64,000 nt of DNA from Nitrososphaerota archaeon. GTDB lineage: Archaea > Thermoproteota > Nitrososphaeria > Nitrososphaerales > Nitrosopumilaceae. The stretch spans positions 186,001 through 250,000 of the forward strand of contig JAGWFS010000001.1 of assembly GCA_028867785.1 (NCBI GenBank), read 5' to 3'. Both the position numbers and the translations under genes were made by a program. Shown here piece after piece: positions 24,534 through 33,226 of this stretch. Under the pieces are notes generated by a model. That model saw only the letters and a list, made by a program, of their open reading frames with translations. It had not been told where the DNA came from and did no database searches. The stretch's first letter is position 1. Every line of letters starts with the position of its first letter.

Positions 24534-25550
24534 ATGTTGCGCATAATACTAAGCGGTTTTGGCGTGGTCGGACAAAGTTTTGCAAAACTTCTTCTCTCAA
24601 GATCCGAAGACCTGTATGCAAAACACGGACTCAAGCCAAGAATCGTCGGAGTGTTTGACAGCAGGGGTTCTGCAGCATCTTCGGCCGGCATTGATCTTGA
24701 CAGGTTGCTTGAGACCAAGAAAAAACACGGTAGCATACGGAAATATCACAACAAGGAAAGGGAATCAAACGGTCTTGACATGATAAAAGGCATGGAGGCC
24801 GAGGTCTTGATAGAAACGACTCCAAGCAACTACAAGGATGCAGAGCCAGGCATGTCACATATTGTTACTGCAATGAAAAAGGGCATGCATGTGATTACAG
24901 TAAACAAGGGTCCGCTTGCGCTTGCTTTTCCTTCATTGATGGAGCTTGCCACATACAATCATGTACAGTTGATGTTTAGCGGCACTGTAGGAGGCGGAAC
25001 TCCGATACTTGATTATGCAAAAAACAGCCTCAGGGGCGAAAGAATAGTTTCCTTTCAAGGAATACTCAATGGTACTACAAATTACATCCTTACAAACATG
25101 ACAGCAGGCGGCATGCCGTTCAAGACCGCGCTTGCCGATGCAAAGAAGAAGGGATATGTCGAGGCCGACGAGTCTTTAGATATAGACGGCTTTGACGCGG
25201 CGGCCAAGCTTGTCATTCTTGCAAACTGGATAATGGACATGAAGGTTACAATCAAGGACATTAAGAGGACAGGGATCAGAGGCGTCGAGACGTCAGACAT
25301 CAAAAAGGCAGCAAACAGTCATTCCGCAGTAAAACTCATTGCATCATGCGACAGAAATCTCGAGGTCTCACCTCGGTCCATATCAGTTGATGACCCGCTG
25401 TGCGTCAACGGTACTCTCAATGCAATCACGTTCAACTCTGAGCACTCTGGCCAGCAGACAATAATTGGCCGCGGTGCAGGAGGCATGGAGACTGCAAGCT
25501 CCATACTGCGAGACCTGCTGGACATAAAACAGGAAATTGGAAAGGTTTGA
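24534..25550 (+). CDS. hom: Homoserine dehydrogenase
   Basis: Reduces aspartate semialdehyde to homoserine for threonine and methionine synthesis. The 338-residue enzyme has the NAD(P) loop LSGFGVVGQSFAKLL at the N terminus, TVNKGPLALAFP, MFSGTVGGGTPILDYAKNSL, and the signature GILNGTTNYILTNM. The catalytic Lys/Asp region is DIDGFDAAAKLVILAN. No ACT domain. The ATG lies 27 bp after a TATA-like cttaatta (24505-24512) that falls inside the divergent gene. Coupled to the PUA gene by a TTGA overlap. Confidence 0.94.
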   Translation: MLRIILSGFGVVGQSFAKLLLSRSEDLYAKHGLKPRIVGVFDSRGSAASSAGIDLDRLLETKKKHGSIRKYHNKERESNGLDMIKGMEAEVLIETTPSNYKDAEPGMSHIVTAMKKGMHVITVNKGPLALAFPSLMELATYNHVQLMFSGTVGGGTPILDYAKNSLRGERIVSFQGILNGTTNYILTNMTAGGMPFKTALADAKKKGYVEADESLDIDGFDAAAKLVILANWIMDMKVTIKDIKRTGIRGVETSDIKKAANSHSAVKLIASCDRNLEVSPRSISVDDPLCVNGTLNAITFNSEHSGQQTIIGRGAGGMETASSILRDLLDIKQEIGKV

Positions 25551-26023
25551 AGTCACACCAGCTATCCAAGACAGACAGTAACGAGATGCTTGAGGCAATA
25601 GTATTGCAATGGAAGATAGAGATTCCAAAGATGAAGACGATAGTAAAGCACGAGATTGACGAGACAACATCGGTCATAACAGGCGAGAATTTCACGGCAA
25701 TCAGGATTGGCGAGACGTATCTGCCGTTTCTTTCAGAGATACCATTGCTTGAAAAATTTCCAAAGGTGACAGTCGATTCTGGAGCAATCAAGTTTGTCTG
25801 CAACGGTGCAAACATAATGCGTCCTGGCATCAAGAGCTTTACGGATTTTGAGAAAGACCAGATAGTATGTGTCGTAGAGGAGACGCACAACAAATTCCTT
25901 GCAATAGGCAAGTCACTTGTATCAAGCCAAGAAATGGCAAACATCACAAAGGGAGAAGCCGTGAAAAATCTCCACTACATATCCGACAAGTACTGGGAAG
26001 CTGCAAAAACAATAAAAAAGTAA
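25547..26023 (+). CDS. PUA-domain RNA-binding protein (Tma20/MCT-1 type)
   Basis: A 158-residue protein of the archaeal COG2016 family, relatives of eukaryotic MCT-1/Tma20, which work in translation initiation and ribosome recycling. The PUA domain is diagnostic: KFPKVTVDSGAIKFVCNGAN, IMRPGI, VVEETHNKFLAIGKSL and VKNLHYISDKYWE. The N-terminal about 70 residues form the pre-PUA domain. Start is TTG 25547 overlapping the hom stop. It ends one base before the convergent psmB stop. Confidence 0.9.
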   Translation: MKSHQLSKTDSNEMLEAIVLQWKIEIPKMKTIVKHEIDETTSVITGENFTAIRIGETYLPFLSEIPLLEKFPKVTVDSGAIKFVCNGANIMRPGIKSFTDFEKDQIVCVVEETHNKFLAIGKSLVSSQEMANITKGEAVKNLHYISDKYWEAAKTIKK

Positions 26024-26024
26024 A

Positions 26025-26618
26025 TCAGTTTTGTACCGATTCTCTTATTCCGTTCTTGTCACAGACAAGAACGTCAATTCCGTCACCGCTTGCTGCATCG
26101 CGCATTATGGCTGATCGGATAGATTTTACTGCAAGCGTTACCGCGTCCTTTTCTTGCATTCCTTTCTTGAATTCCTGATCCAAGACTCCAAGTGCCATCT
26201 CGGCACCTGTACCCACTGCAGCATAGTCATCAGGAAGAACAGAACCCAGAGGATCAAGCGTATAAATTGTCGCATCTCCATCCACCCCGCCCACTATAAC
26301 CTGAGTCAGCAGCGGATAGAATCTTCTTTCGTACATTAGAGAGGACATCATTTTAGCTACAGAGTTTGGAGGAATCTCTCTTTTGAGCTCGAGTTTTCGA
26401 ACCTTTGTAAGAGCCCGCATCTGCATTGCCAGGACTTGCATGTCTGCTACCATTCCTGCGCAGCATGCACCCACAAAGTCCGTTATCTTGAAGGTCTTTT
26501 TGGTCGTCTTGCTTACCACAAAATTGCCATAAGATATTCTTCTCTCGCTAGCCAATACTATGCCCCCAGTATAGGTTATTCCGACTGCCGTAGCTCCTGG
26601 CATGTACATATAGGCCAT
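26025..26618 (-). CDS. psmB: Proteasome beta-type subunit lacking catalytic Thr1
   Basis: A 20S proteasome beta-type subunit of 197 residues: GGIVLASERRISYGNFVVSK, GVDGDATIYTLDPLGSVLPD, and SGDGIDVLVCDKNG. Aligned to Thermoplasma TTTVGI, the N terminus reads G-ATAVGI, so Thr1 is Ala while Glu17 and Lys33 are kept. It is therefore predicted to be non-cleaving, like the PATAIGL-type second beta subunit of Sulfolobus, and to pair with an active beta elsewhere. The ATG at 26618 is 27 bp after TATA-like ctttatt (26641-26648); the propeptide is only about 8 residues. Confidence 0.88.
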   Translation of the reverse strand: MAYMYMPGATAVGITYTGGIVLASERRISYGNFVVSKTTKKTFKITDFVGACCAGMVADMQVLAMQMRALTKVRKLELKREIPPNSVAKMMSSLMYERRFYPLLTQVIVGGVDGDATIYTLDPLGSVLPDDYAAVGTGAEMALGVLDQEFKKGMQEKDAVTLAVKSIRSAIMRDAASGDGIDVLVCDKNGIRESVQN

Positions 26619-26640
26619 AATTGAACTGCTAAACGAGCAC

Positions 26641-26648
26641 AATAAAGG
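26641..26648 (-). promoter_or_regulatory. TATA-like element of psmB
   Basis: Minus strand cctttatt, about 27 bp before ATG 26618, supporting that start over the longer frame. Confidence 0.45.
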
Positions 26649-26713
26649 CCTTTCTCTGGATACGATGATCTTTCTTTATCAAAACAGTACGGCGGAAAAA
26701 ATGACGGACGGTC

Positions 26714-28060
26714 TTAAGCTCCAAACTTTTTAATTATTTTGCACATGCATTTTGTGGTCTTTTTGAGAAGGTCGACTCTGGCAAATTCGTTTGGCGAGTG
26801 GATCCTCGCATAAATGTACGTGCTTCCAACCGAGATGCATGGAGCCTTTAGAACCCGGGCAAACGAGTGCATCGGGCCCGTACCTGCAGACGAGACACTG
26901 ATTATCGATTTTCCAAACGATTCGTCTGCAGCACTTTTTACCATCCTGACAAATGGATCAGATATCTTGGTTCGCGATGCGGCCTCGCCATGAATCATGT
27001 GAACTTTCACATCCCCAAATCCTTTATACTTCAGATGTTTTTCAAGCCGCGAGAGTTGCTTTAGCGGATCCATCTTTGGCACAAGCCTGAAATCAATTTT
27101 TACCAATGCACTTGACGGCAGTACGGTTTTTGCTCCAGGCCCCTCCCACCCTGACGAGAATCCTGCAATGTTGCATGTTGGGTCGCCCACAACTGCCCTT
27201 CGTATGTCGATTCCTTTTTTCTTTCCAAGAAATCTGGTAATCCCGTATTCTTTTTTGAATGATTTTTCATCAAACGGTTCTCGTGCAATCATGCCAAGCT
27301 CCTCTCTTGTAAACTTGTCAACCTCTCGGTACCAGTCCTTGATGAGAATCTTTCCGTTGCTGTCGCGTAGTGTGCCAAGTGCCTCAACCAGTCGCCATGC
27401 AGGATTTTCAATCAATACTGCAAGGCTAGAGTGCGCATCTCGGATGGATTCCCTGATAGAAAGCTCGACATACAGCAGGCCTTTCATGCCGAGGCTGATG
27501 ATTGGCCTGTCCTTTTCGTCAACGTATCCAAATTCCCATATTACCCCGTCGCACGATAGTTTCTTTTGATATTTTTCCAGATATTGTTCAACATGCGTGC
27601 TTCCTATCTCTTCTTCGCCCTCAACTAGGAACTTGATGTTGCATGGAACATCGCCTGTTGTCTTGAGAAATGCCTCTACTGCCTTGATTCTTGTGACAAG
27701 CTCTCCCTTGTCATCTGCCGAGCCTCGCCCATAGATCTTGTTGCCTCTCATCCTGCCGCTAAACGGCGGATCATTCCACAGCTCAAGAGGCTCTTCAGGC
27801 TGGACGTCATAATGATTGTAAAACAATAATGTCTTGCTAGTGTTTTTCTTTGATATGACCTCCCCGTATACCGCAGGAGGTACGCCTTTTCCAAGACGCA
27901 GTATCTCTACACGTATCCCAGATTTTTTCATCATCTGGACCAAAAGTCTTGCGCACTCCTCAAGCCCCAGGTTTTTTGCAGAGACGCTTGGCTGTCTTAT
28001 CAGTTTCTGCAGGTCAGAGATCAGGGCAGGCATGTTTTTGTCAATGTATCTTTCTTGCAT
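26714..28060 (-). CDS. M20-family metallopeptidase
   Basis: A 448-residue zinc amidohydrolase of the M20/M28 (ArgE/DapE/carnosinase-like) family. Metal ligands are in LFYNHYDVQPEEPLE, YGRGSADDKGELVTR and LVEGEEEIGSTH; a dimerisation domain follows, and the last ligand is near SAGTGPMHSFARVL. It likely removes residues from small peptides or N-acyl amino acids; the exact substrate is unknown. The ATG at 28060 follows the nnrD stop by 7 bp, after an aggtgat Shine-Dalgarno-like stretch. Confidence 0.9.
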   Translation of the reverse strand: MQERYIDKNMPALISDLQKLIRQPSVSAKNLGLEECARLLVQMMKKSGIRVEILRLGKGVPPAVYGEVISKKNTSKTLLFYNHYDVQPEEPLELWNDPPFSGRMRGNKIYGRGSADDKGELVTRIKAVEAFLKTTGDVPCNIKFLVEGEEEIGSTHVEQYLEKYQKKLSCDGVIWEFGYVDEKDRPIISLGMKGLLYVELSIRESIRDAHSSLAVLIENPAWRLVEALGTLRDSNGKILIKDWYREVDKFTREELGMIAREPFDEKSFKKEYGITRFLGKKKGIDIRRAVVGDPTCNIAGFSSGWEGPGAKTVLPSSALVKIDFRLVPKMDPLKQLSRLEKHLKYKGFGDVKVHMIHGEAASRTKISDPFVRMVKSAADESFGKSIISVSSAGTGPMHSFARVLKAPCISVGSTYIYARIHSPNEFARVDLLKKTTKCMCKIIKKFGA

Positions 28061-28067
28061 GGTACGA

Positions 28068-28928
28068 TCACCTGATCCTGTCAAACGGTTTCATGGCAGC
28101 AGGAATAAAGTCCAATAGATCAGTTGCTACAACATGTAATCCATTTTTCTTTTGCGCCAGCGCCCCCGCTCTCCCGTTTACAAACGCCGCAGCAGATGCA
28201 GCCTCTACCGGCTTGCGGTTCTTTGACAGTATGGCGGCAACAATTCCAGACAGCACATCTCCCGTTCCTCCAACTGTCATTGAAGCAAGATTCTTTGGAT
28301 TGAGAAACGTCTTTACTCCGTCCGATATAATATCAGTTGGGCCCTTGAGCAGTATTGTCACTTCATTTTCCCTGGCGTGTTTTTGCACCAAGGAAGACCT
28401 TTGCTTGATGTTGTCCTGAGGCATCTCTCCAAACAGCCTCTTGAACTCTCCTGTATGCGGTGTGACGGTAACTTTTTTGCCTCTAATCTCAGGCAAAATT
28501 TCCGGCACAAGCGCACTTGCATCAAGCGATAACATCACTGTCCTGTCAAGAAGATCCTTTACTAGCATCCTGAGCGCCTCCCTGTCCTGTATTGCAAGCC
28601 CCATTCCAATCGTGGCCGAATCAAGGTCGTTTGGCACTATTCCAACAAGCTTCCTTGCAGCACCCCGCGTCAGTTTGGCATCTACCAGCGGAATCACGAT
28701 GAGATTTGGAGAGCATGACCTTGTTGCAGTAACATTGAGCTTTGGAACGCAGGCGTAAACTAGGTCTGCCCCCGTTCTTAGCGCAGCAAGCGATGACAGG
28801 ATTGGTGCGCCATGATACAGGTAGCTTCCTCCAAGTACCAGTACCTTGCCGTTATCTCCCTTTCTCGATAATGATTTTCGGGATGGAATGAAAGTTTTAA
28901 CAATCGCATTCTGGAGAACCTTATTCAA
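28068..28928 (-). CDS. nnrD: ADP-dependent NAD(P)H-hydrate dehydratase
   Basis: Repairs damaged NAD(P)H hydrate. The 286-residue ribokinase-like fold has KVLVLGGSYLYHGAPILS, KVTVTPHTGEFKRLFG, ILLKGPTDIISDG and the ATP/ADP-site MTVGGTGDVLSGIVAAILS. The NnrE epimerase domain, often fused on the N side, is absent and not seen nearby. Start TTG 28928 overlaps the trmI stop by 8 bp, so cotranslation is likely. Confidence 0.92.
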   Translation of the reverse strand: MNKVLQNAIVKTFIPSRKSLSRKGDNGKVLVLGGSYLYHGAPILSSLAALRTGADLVYACVPKLNVTATRSCSPNLIVIPLVDAKLTRGAARKLVGIVPNDLDSATIGMGLAIQDREALRMLVKDLLDRTVMLSLDASALVPEILPEIRGKKVTVTPHTGEFKRLFGEMPQDNIKQRSSLVQKHARENEVTILLKGPTDIISDGVKTFLNPKNLASMTVGGTGDVLSGIVAAILSKNRKPVEAASAAAFVNGRAGALAQKKNGLHVVATDLLDFIPAAMKPFDRIR

Positions 28929-29808
28929 CGAGTCTTTCTATTTTTTTCTCGCTGGATAAACCTTCGTCTTCTTCTGTCTCGTCTTCTGCAGATTCTGGCA
29001 CCTGCTCGGTCACCTTCCTTCCAAGGTCTTTTGGTGTAGTGACCTTTCTTGCAAACGCAACATATGTCGTGTGTCCTATGCCACGAAAAGAGTGTCTTGT
29101 CTTTCCCTCGCGCGCCTCGATTGTCCTTACAATTTGTTCTGTAAACTCTAGATCAAAGAAATCATTCTCCCACAGGGACGATGCGAGTTTTTCAAGTTGG
29201 TTCATTGTAGGACATATTGCCACAATGTATCCGCTGCCCTTTAGCATCTTTCTTGCCTGCGGTACAACGGTCCACGGATCACCTAGGTCCACTACCACCA
29301 TGTCAACATCTGCCTGAGGCATCTTTTTTGAATTTTTTATGTCGAGTTTTTCCATGGTGACATGTTTTGATACGCCGGCCTTTTCGATGTTTTTCCGTGC
29401 AATTGCCATAAAGTTTTCATCAACATCATACGTGTATACATGTCCTCTCGGTTTTACAAGGCTTGCAAGAAATGTTGTAAGCGAGCCGCTGCCTGTGCCA
29501 ATCTCGACAATCTTCTGACCGCTCTGAAGCCCGGTCCTTGCCGCGATGTATCCCAAGTCCTTCGGATAGACTATCTGGGTGCTGCGCTGACTCTTCATGA
29601 CATAATCGTATACGGTTGGCTCGAGAAGATAGATTATCTTTCCCTTGTTTGTTTTTATCGCGCTTCCATATTCCTTGCCTATCACTTTTTTGTGATCTAT
29701 TATGCCGACATGAGTGTGAAACTGCTGCTTTCTTGACACTTTCATCAGCCACTTTTTTGAGTCGCTGAAAAAGAACAGCACGTTGCTGTTCTGTTTTATT
29801 TTCTTCAC
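28921..29808 (-). CDS. trmI: tRNA (adenine-N1)-methyltransferase TrmI
   Basis: SAM-dependent enzyme methylating A58 (and in archaea A57) of tRNA. The N-terminal beta domain is followed by KDLGYIAARTGLQSGQKIVE, the SAM loop IGTGSGSLTTFLASLV, DVDENFMAIARKNIEKAG and VDMVVVDLGDPWTVVPQARK. The C-terminal 35 residues are acidic and rich in Glu, a lineage extension. It starts at GTG 29808, part of the argS-trmI-nnrD-M20 direction. Confidence 0.92.
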   Translation of the reverse strand: MKKIKQNSNVLFFFSDSKKWLMKVSRKQQFHTHVGIIDHKKVIGKEYGSAIKTNKGKIIYLLEPTVYDYVMKSQRSTQIVYPKDLGYIAARTGLQSGQKIVEIGTGSGSLTTFLASLVKPRGHVYTYDVDENFMAIARKNIEKAGVSKHVTMEKLDIKNSKKMPQADVDMVVVDLGDPWTVVPQARKMLKGSGYIVAICPTMNQLEKLASSLWENDFFDLEFTEQIVRTIEAREGKTRHSFRGIGHTTYVAFARKVTTPKDLGRKVTEQVPESAEDETEEDEGLSSEKKIERLVE

Positions 29809-29861
29809 AACTAAGCCTCATCCCATGCGGATAATAGTATTTCCAAATTTTATAATCTAAA

Positions 29862-31748
29862 CTACATCCTGTCGGGGGCATCAATTCCCAAAAGGTCAAG
29901 CGCTTTGCGCAGCGTTTCCTTGAAGGACCACACAAGGCAGAGCCTTGCATTTATCATCTCAGGAGACCCGGCAGCCAGCACCTTGACATGCTCGTAAAAT
30001 GAGTTGAATGACACGGCAAGCTCGTGGCAGTATCTTGCAATTAGTTTTGGCGAGAGGTTCTTTGCAGAGTCCTCCACCTGAATGTCAAACCTGCCTATTG
30101 CCTTTGCAAGGTCTCTCTCATGGACAGTAGCCAGACCGTCAAATGTGGAGCCAAACTCTGGAGCTTTTCCCGCCTTTTCAAGAATCCTCACTGCCCTTGC
30201 GTGAGCATACTGGATATACGGCCCAGTGTCTCCCTCCAGGCTCAGCGACTCGGAGAGGTCAAACGTGATTATCTTGTCAAGGTCTTGCTTTATCATTGCA
30301 TATCGTAGCGCCCCCACCGCAACCTGCTCTGCAATTTTTACCAGCGATACTTCATCAAGCTCGGGGTTTCGCTTCTTTGCCTCCTCATATGTTTTCACCC
30401 CGAGTATGTCAAGCACATAGTCTGCGTTGACATAGATTCCTTTTCGTCCCGACATCTGTACAGACTTGCCTCCGGTCTCAAGGTTGAGTGTCTTTGCAGT
30501 GTCCTGGCTCAGCGTGACAGACTCGTATCCAAGGTGCACGTATGACTTTTTGCCAGACTTGAAATCAGAGATTATTTTTGTAATTATATTTTGCAAGCGT
30601 GACTGTCTAGAGTCTATTACCGTGATTACCCTGTCGCCAGCAAAGTCAAGCTTTGTTCCCGCATCTTCAAGGGTTGTCTGCCAGAGCACCTGGTGATTTT
30701 TCTGTACAGCATACTGCTTGTAATGGAACGGATCGTCCAGTATGCCAAGCTTCCATGCAGCATATGGAATGTCTTTTGCAATATAGGTTGCAATGCCGTT
30801 GCTTCTGACCAGTATCTTGTCTTCTTCCACGTCAGAGTCTGATTTTATCACCCAGCATCCAGAGTTTTTCCCCTCGTTTTCAAGATAGATTATTCCAAGC
30901 GACTTCATCTTATCAAAGACGGTCTTCCACAGGCTAGAGCGGATTATCTGCGACTCAAAGTTCAGGCAGTCATATACCACGCCAAGCCTCCAGCATGTCT
31001 TGAGCTGCTCTTCTAGTACCCTCCGTGTTATCTCGTCTCCAAACTTTGCAATCTCGGATCTTCCTTCCTCCAGTTCCTTTAGGACTAGGACCCTTTTTTC
31101 TGCAAGATGCCTTTCAGTTTCGTATCTTTCAGTGATGTTTACATATACGACATCTCCGCAATAGTGATCAAATTTCTGTCCCTGAGGTGGCTCCTTTGAG
31201 AATCCGCCGTACAGGAACCCGACTATAATGTCTGCTACCTGCAATCCCGAGTCGTCCACATAGTTTAGCACGTTTACGTCATAGTTTGCCTTGCGCAGGA
31301 TTCTTGCAACCGTATCCCCGATGATGATATTTCTCACATGTCCTATGTGCAGTGCCTTGTTTGGGTTGACGCTTGTATGCTCTACCACGGTCTTTTCACC
31401 CCCGCCAAGGTCAAACTCGCCATAGTTTTTTTCCACAGATGATTCCAATATTGATTTCACAAGAACAGAATTGTTTACAATGAAATTCAGGTATCCCGGC
31501 TGGTGCACATTTACCTCAGACACCAGACTGCCCTTTTGTGCGCGGTATTTTTCCGCAATGGATTCGGATATTTCAGACGGCCTTTTCTTCAGCGGCTTTG
31601 CAAGCAGAAACCCAATATTGCAGCTAATGTCCCCAAACTCTGGCTTGGACGCCTCAGAGACGTCAAAGTTTACCGCAGGATATCCAAGATCAGACGATAT
31701 TTTTTGCACGGTAGACCTGATTTCTTCAAAAAGGAGTCGCAATGTCAT
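29862..31748 (-). CDS. argS: Arginyl-tRNA synthetase
   Basis: Class I synthetase charging tRNA-Arg, 628 residues. The N-terminal Add-1 domain (about 1-110) is followed by HTSVNPNKALHIGHVRNIII containing HIGH, YVDDSGLQVADIIVGF, and the RKGIYVNADYVLD region in the position of the degenerate KMSKS. The DALR anticodon domain ends with LARYCHELAVSFNSFYEH and the final RKALDLLGIDAP. It is 4 bp downstream of pgp, so cotranscribed. Confidence 0.96.
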   Translation of the reverse strand: MTLRLLFEEIRSTVQKISSDLGYPAVNFDVSEASKPEFGDISCNIGFLLAKPLKKRPSEISESIAEKYRAQKGSLVSEVNVHQPGYLNFIVNNSVLVKSILESSVEKNYGEFDLGGGEKTVVEHTSVNPNKALHIGHVRNIIIGDTVARILRKANYDVNVLNYVDDSGLQVADIIVGFLYGGFSKEPPQGQKFDHYCGDVVYVNITERYETERHLAEKRVLVLKELEEGRSEIAKFGDEITRRVLEEQLKTCWRLGVVYDCLNFESQIIRSSLWKTVFDKMKSLGIIYLENEGKNSGCWVIKSDSDVEEDKILVRSNGIATYIAKDIPYAAWKLGILDDPFHYKQYAVQKNHQVLWQTTLEDAGTKLDFAGDRVITVIDSRQSRLQNIITKIISDFKSGKKSYVHLGYESVTLSQDTAKTLNLETGGKSVQMSGRKGIYVNADYVLDILGVKTYEEAKKRNPELDEVSLVKIAEQVAVGALRYAMIKQDLDKIITFDLSESLSLEGDTGPYIQYAHARAVRILEKAGKAPEFGSTFDGLATVHERDLAKAIGRFDIQVEDSAKNLSPKLIARYCHELAVSFNSFYEHVKVLAAGSPEMINARLCLVWSFKETLRKALDLLGIDAPDRM

Positions 31749-31752
31749 GGCA

Positions 31753-32448
31753 TCATTTCACTAAAAGTTTTAATTCAATTTTTTCAAGGGCCTCTATTAC
31801 TCCATCCCCCTCGTGACCCTCGACTGTAATTGTTGCGTGTGATTTCACAATATCTGACGCATTGCCCATTGCTACGCTGACACCCGCCATCTGGAAGAGT
31901 GGAATGTCAGTCTCGCTGTCACCTATTGCAATTACATCTTCCCTTGTTGCAGAGAACATGTTCATCACCTCAAGAAACCCGTTTGCCTTGTTTACCCCTT
32001 TTGAGTCTATGTGATATGCATACATGCTGTCAGACAGCTGGACATCAAAGTTATTTTCAGACAAAATCTTTTTTCCAAGTTCAATGTCAAAATTTCTTTC
32101 AAGCACGACTTCGGTGATTCGCGGAAAGACTGGCTTTTCTGCGATTTCGGGAATTCTTTTCTTGAGAAACTCAAATGCCTTCATGCATTCTTGTCTGTTT
32201 CCAATCAGTTTGTGCTCATCAGGCCCTGACGTTATTATTCCCCCGTTTTCTCCAACTGCAATTCTTGTCGTCCCCCCAAATACAGAAAGTACATAGGCCT
32301 CAACAGACGATCTTCCAGTCACATAGATAACCTTGTGGCCAAGTTTTACCAGATATCGCAGTGCACCAAGCGCGTCAAGGTCCACCCTTCCCCCTTTGTT
32401 ATCTGTGATTGTGCCATCAATGTCTACTGCAAATATCTTTGGCCTCAT
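31753..32448 (-). CDS. pgp: Phosphoglycolate phosphatase, archaeal type
   Basis: A HAD-superfamily phosphatase (Cof/TA0175 type, 231 residues). Motif I FAVDIDGTITDNKGG, the cap with ILSENNFDVQLSDSMYAYH, motif III lysine and motif IV AIGDSETDIPLFQMAGVSVA are visible. It removes phosphoglycolate or related sugar phosphates. The 99-bp gap upstream holds an AT-rich TATA-like tract (32536-32547) and a leader with two gatgc boxes, not explained further. Confidence 0.9.
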   Translation of the reverse strand: MRPKIFAVDIDGTITDNKGGRVDLDALGALRYLVKLGHKVIYVTGRSSVEAYVLSVFGGTTRIAVGENGGIITSGPDEHKLIGNRQECMKAFEFLKKRIPEIAEKPVFPRITEVVLERNFDIELGKKILSENNFDVQLSDSMYAYHIDSKGVNKANGFLEVMNMFSATREDVIAIGDSETDIPLFQMAGVSVAMGNASDIVKSHATITVEGHEGDGVIEALEKIELKLLVK

Positions 32449-32547
32449 CCAAACCAGATATCATGTCGGGCAATAATAACTGATGCCGCCTGAAAGTTTG
32501 CACTTGTGGCATCAAAACTTGGTGCATCATTTTTTAATATAAAATAA

Positions 32548-32853
32548 TTACGAGTTCCTAGACTTGAATTGGAAAAAGAGTTCTTTTCTTGTTCCTTCCT
32601 GGTCCCATGCTGCTGCCTTGTATCTTCCGGATACCCTCCACTGCTTTGTGTCAAACCTGAATACGGTTGAGTAGCTTCCCTTCTGCGAGTTGATGTACTG
32701 GTCTGCGCTAAAGACTTCTTTTTCGGACGGATCCAGAATCGCCACATGCATTGTCTGCTTTGGGTTCAGTGTCTCACAGTCCACCTTTAGTTTTACATAT
32801 TCCCCTTCGTTGTATATTGCCTTGTCAATATTTAGTATAATCTTGCCTGCCAT
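32548..32853 (-). CDS. Hypothetical protein with Ig/MG2-like beta domain
   Basis: A 101-residue all-beta protein. The pattern KIILNIDKAIYNEGEYVKLK, CETLNPKQTMHVAILDPSEK and GRYKAAAWDQEGTRKELFFQF resembles MG2/filamin-like Ig modules found in thaumarchaeal exported proteins, but there is no signal peptide here. It starts with an ATG at 32853. Function unknown. Confidence 0.65.
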   Translation of the reverse strand: MAGKIILNIDKAIYNEGEYVKLKVDCETLNPKQTMHVAILDPSEKEVFSADQYINSQKGSYSTVFRFDTKQWRVSGRYKAAAWDQEGTRKELFFQFKSRNS

Positions 32854-32906
32854 CGGTCTTTCATTATTTGTTGGAATTTAAAATATGTACCTAGCAAGAA
32901 GTGCAG

Positions 32907-33158
32907 ATGTCTAAAATATTCACCTGTGGCATTAACTGTATGACAAGAAAAGGAGTGGTTGCAGAAATCTTTAGCAAGGCGTTATACCATGACGAATCTG
33001 ATCGCTACCATATAGGATACATAGATTTTGACAAGATCATCGAGATTACTCTGCCAGAGTTTCTCAAGTTGTCTGAAAACTTTGAGGTAATACCTGTCAC
33101 AAGGATAGTTTACATAAAGAAAGACGACAACATGTTGTATTCCAGATCAAGCAGATGA
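32907..33158 (+). CDS. Small hypothetical protein (DUF504-like?)
   Basis: An 83-residue protein. HIGYIDFDKIIEITLPEFLK and FEVIPVTRIVYIKKDDNMLY loosely resemble the IP-x-HRI-x-I pattern of DUF504/MJ1316-type RNA-associated proteins, but the match is weak. Start ATG 32907; a GTG at 32901 would add two residues. After the stop an inverted repeat aatgataa/ttatcatt (33161-33193) with T-rich loop may be a terminator. Confidence 0.55.
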   Translation: MSKIFTCGINCMTRKGVVAEIFSKALYHDESDRYHIGYIDFDKIIEITLPEFLKLSENFEVIPVTRIVYIKKDDNMLYSRSSR

Positions 33159-33160
33159 AA

Positions 33161-33193
33161 AATGATAATACAGTTGGGATATTTTTTATCATT
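33161..33193 (+). terminator. Possible hairpin terminator
   Basis: Eight-base arms aatgataa (33161-33168) and ttatcatt (33186-33193) around a T-rich loop directly follow the stop at 33158. Fits an intergenic terminator, though archaeal termination mostly needs only T runs, as in the loop here. Confidence 0.4.
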
Positions 33194-33226
33194 GGATTAA
33201 ATATGCTGACAAGGCTACTTTGAGCT

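Noticed and set aside
32449-32547. Possible C/D-box sRNA in the leader of pgp (two gatgc boxes)
   Set aside because: D and D' boxes (CTGA) with correct spacing are not found on either strand.
32445-32747. 100-codon minus-strand frame overlapping the Ig-like gene
   Set aside because: Shifted frame of the Ig-like gene with unnatural composition; runs through the pgp promoter.
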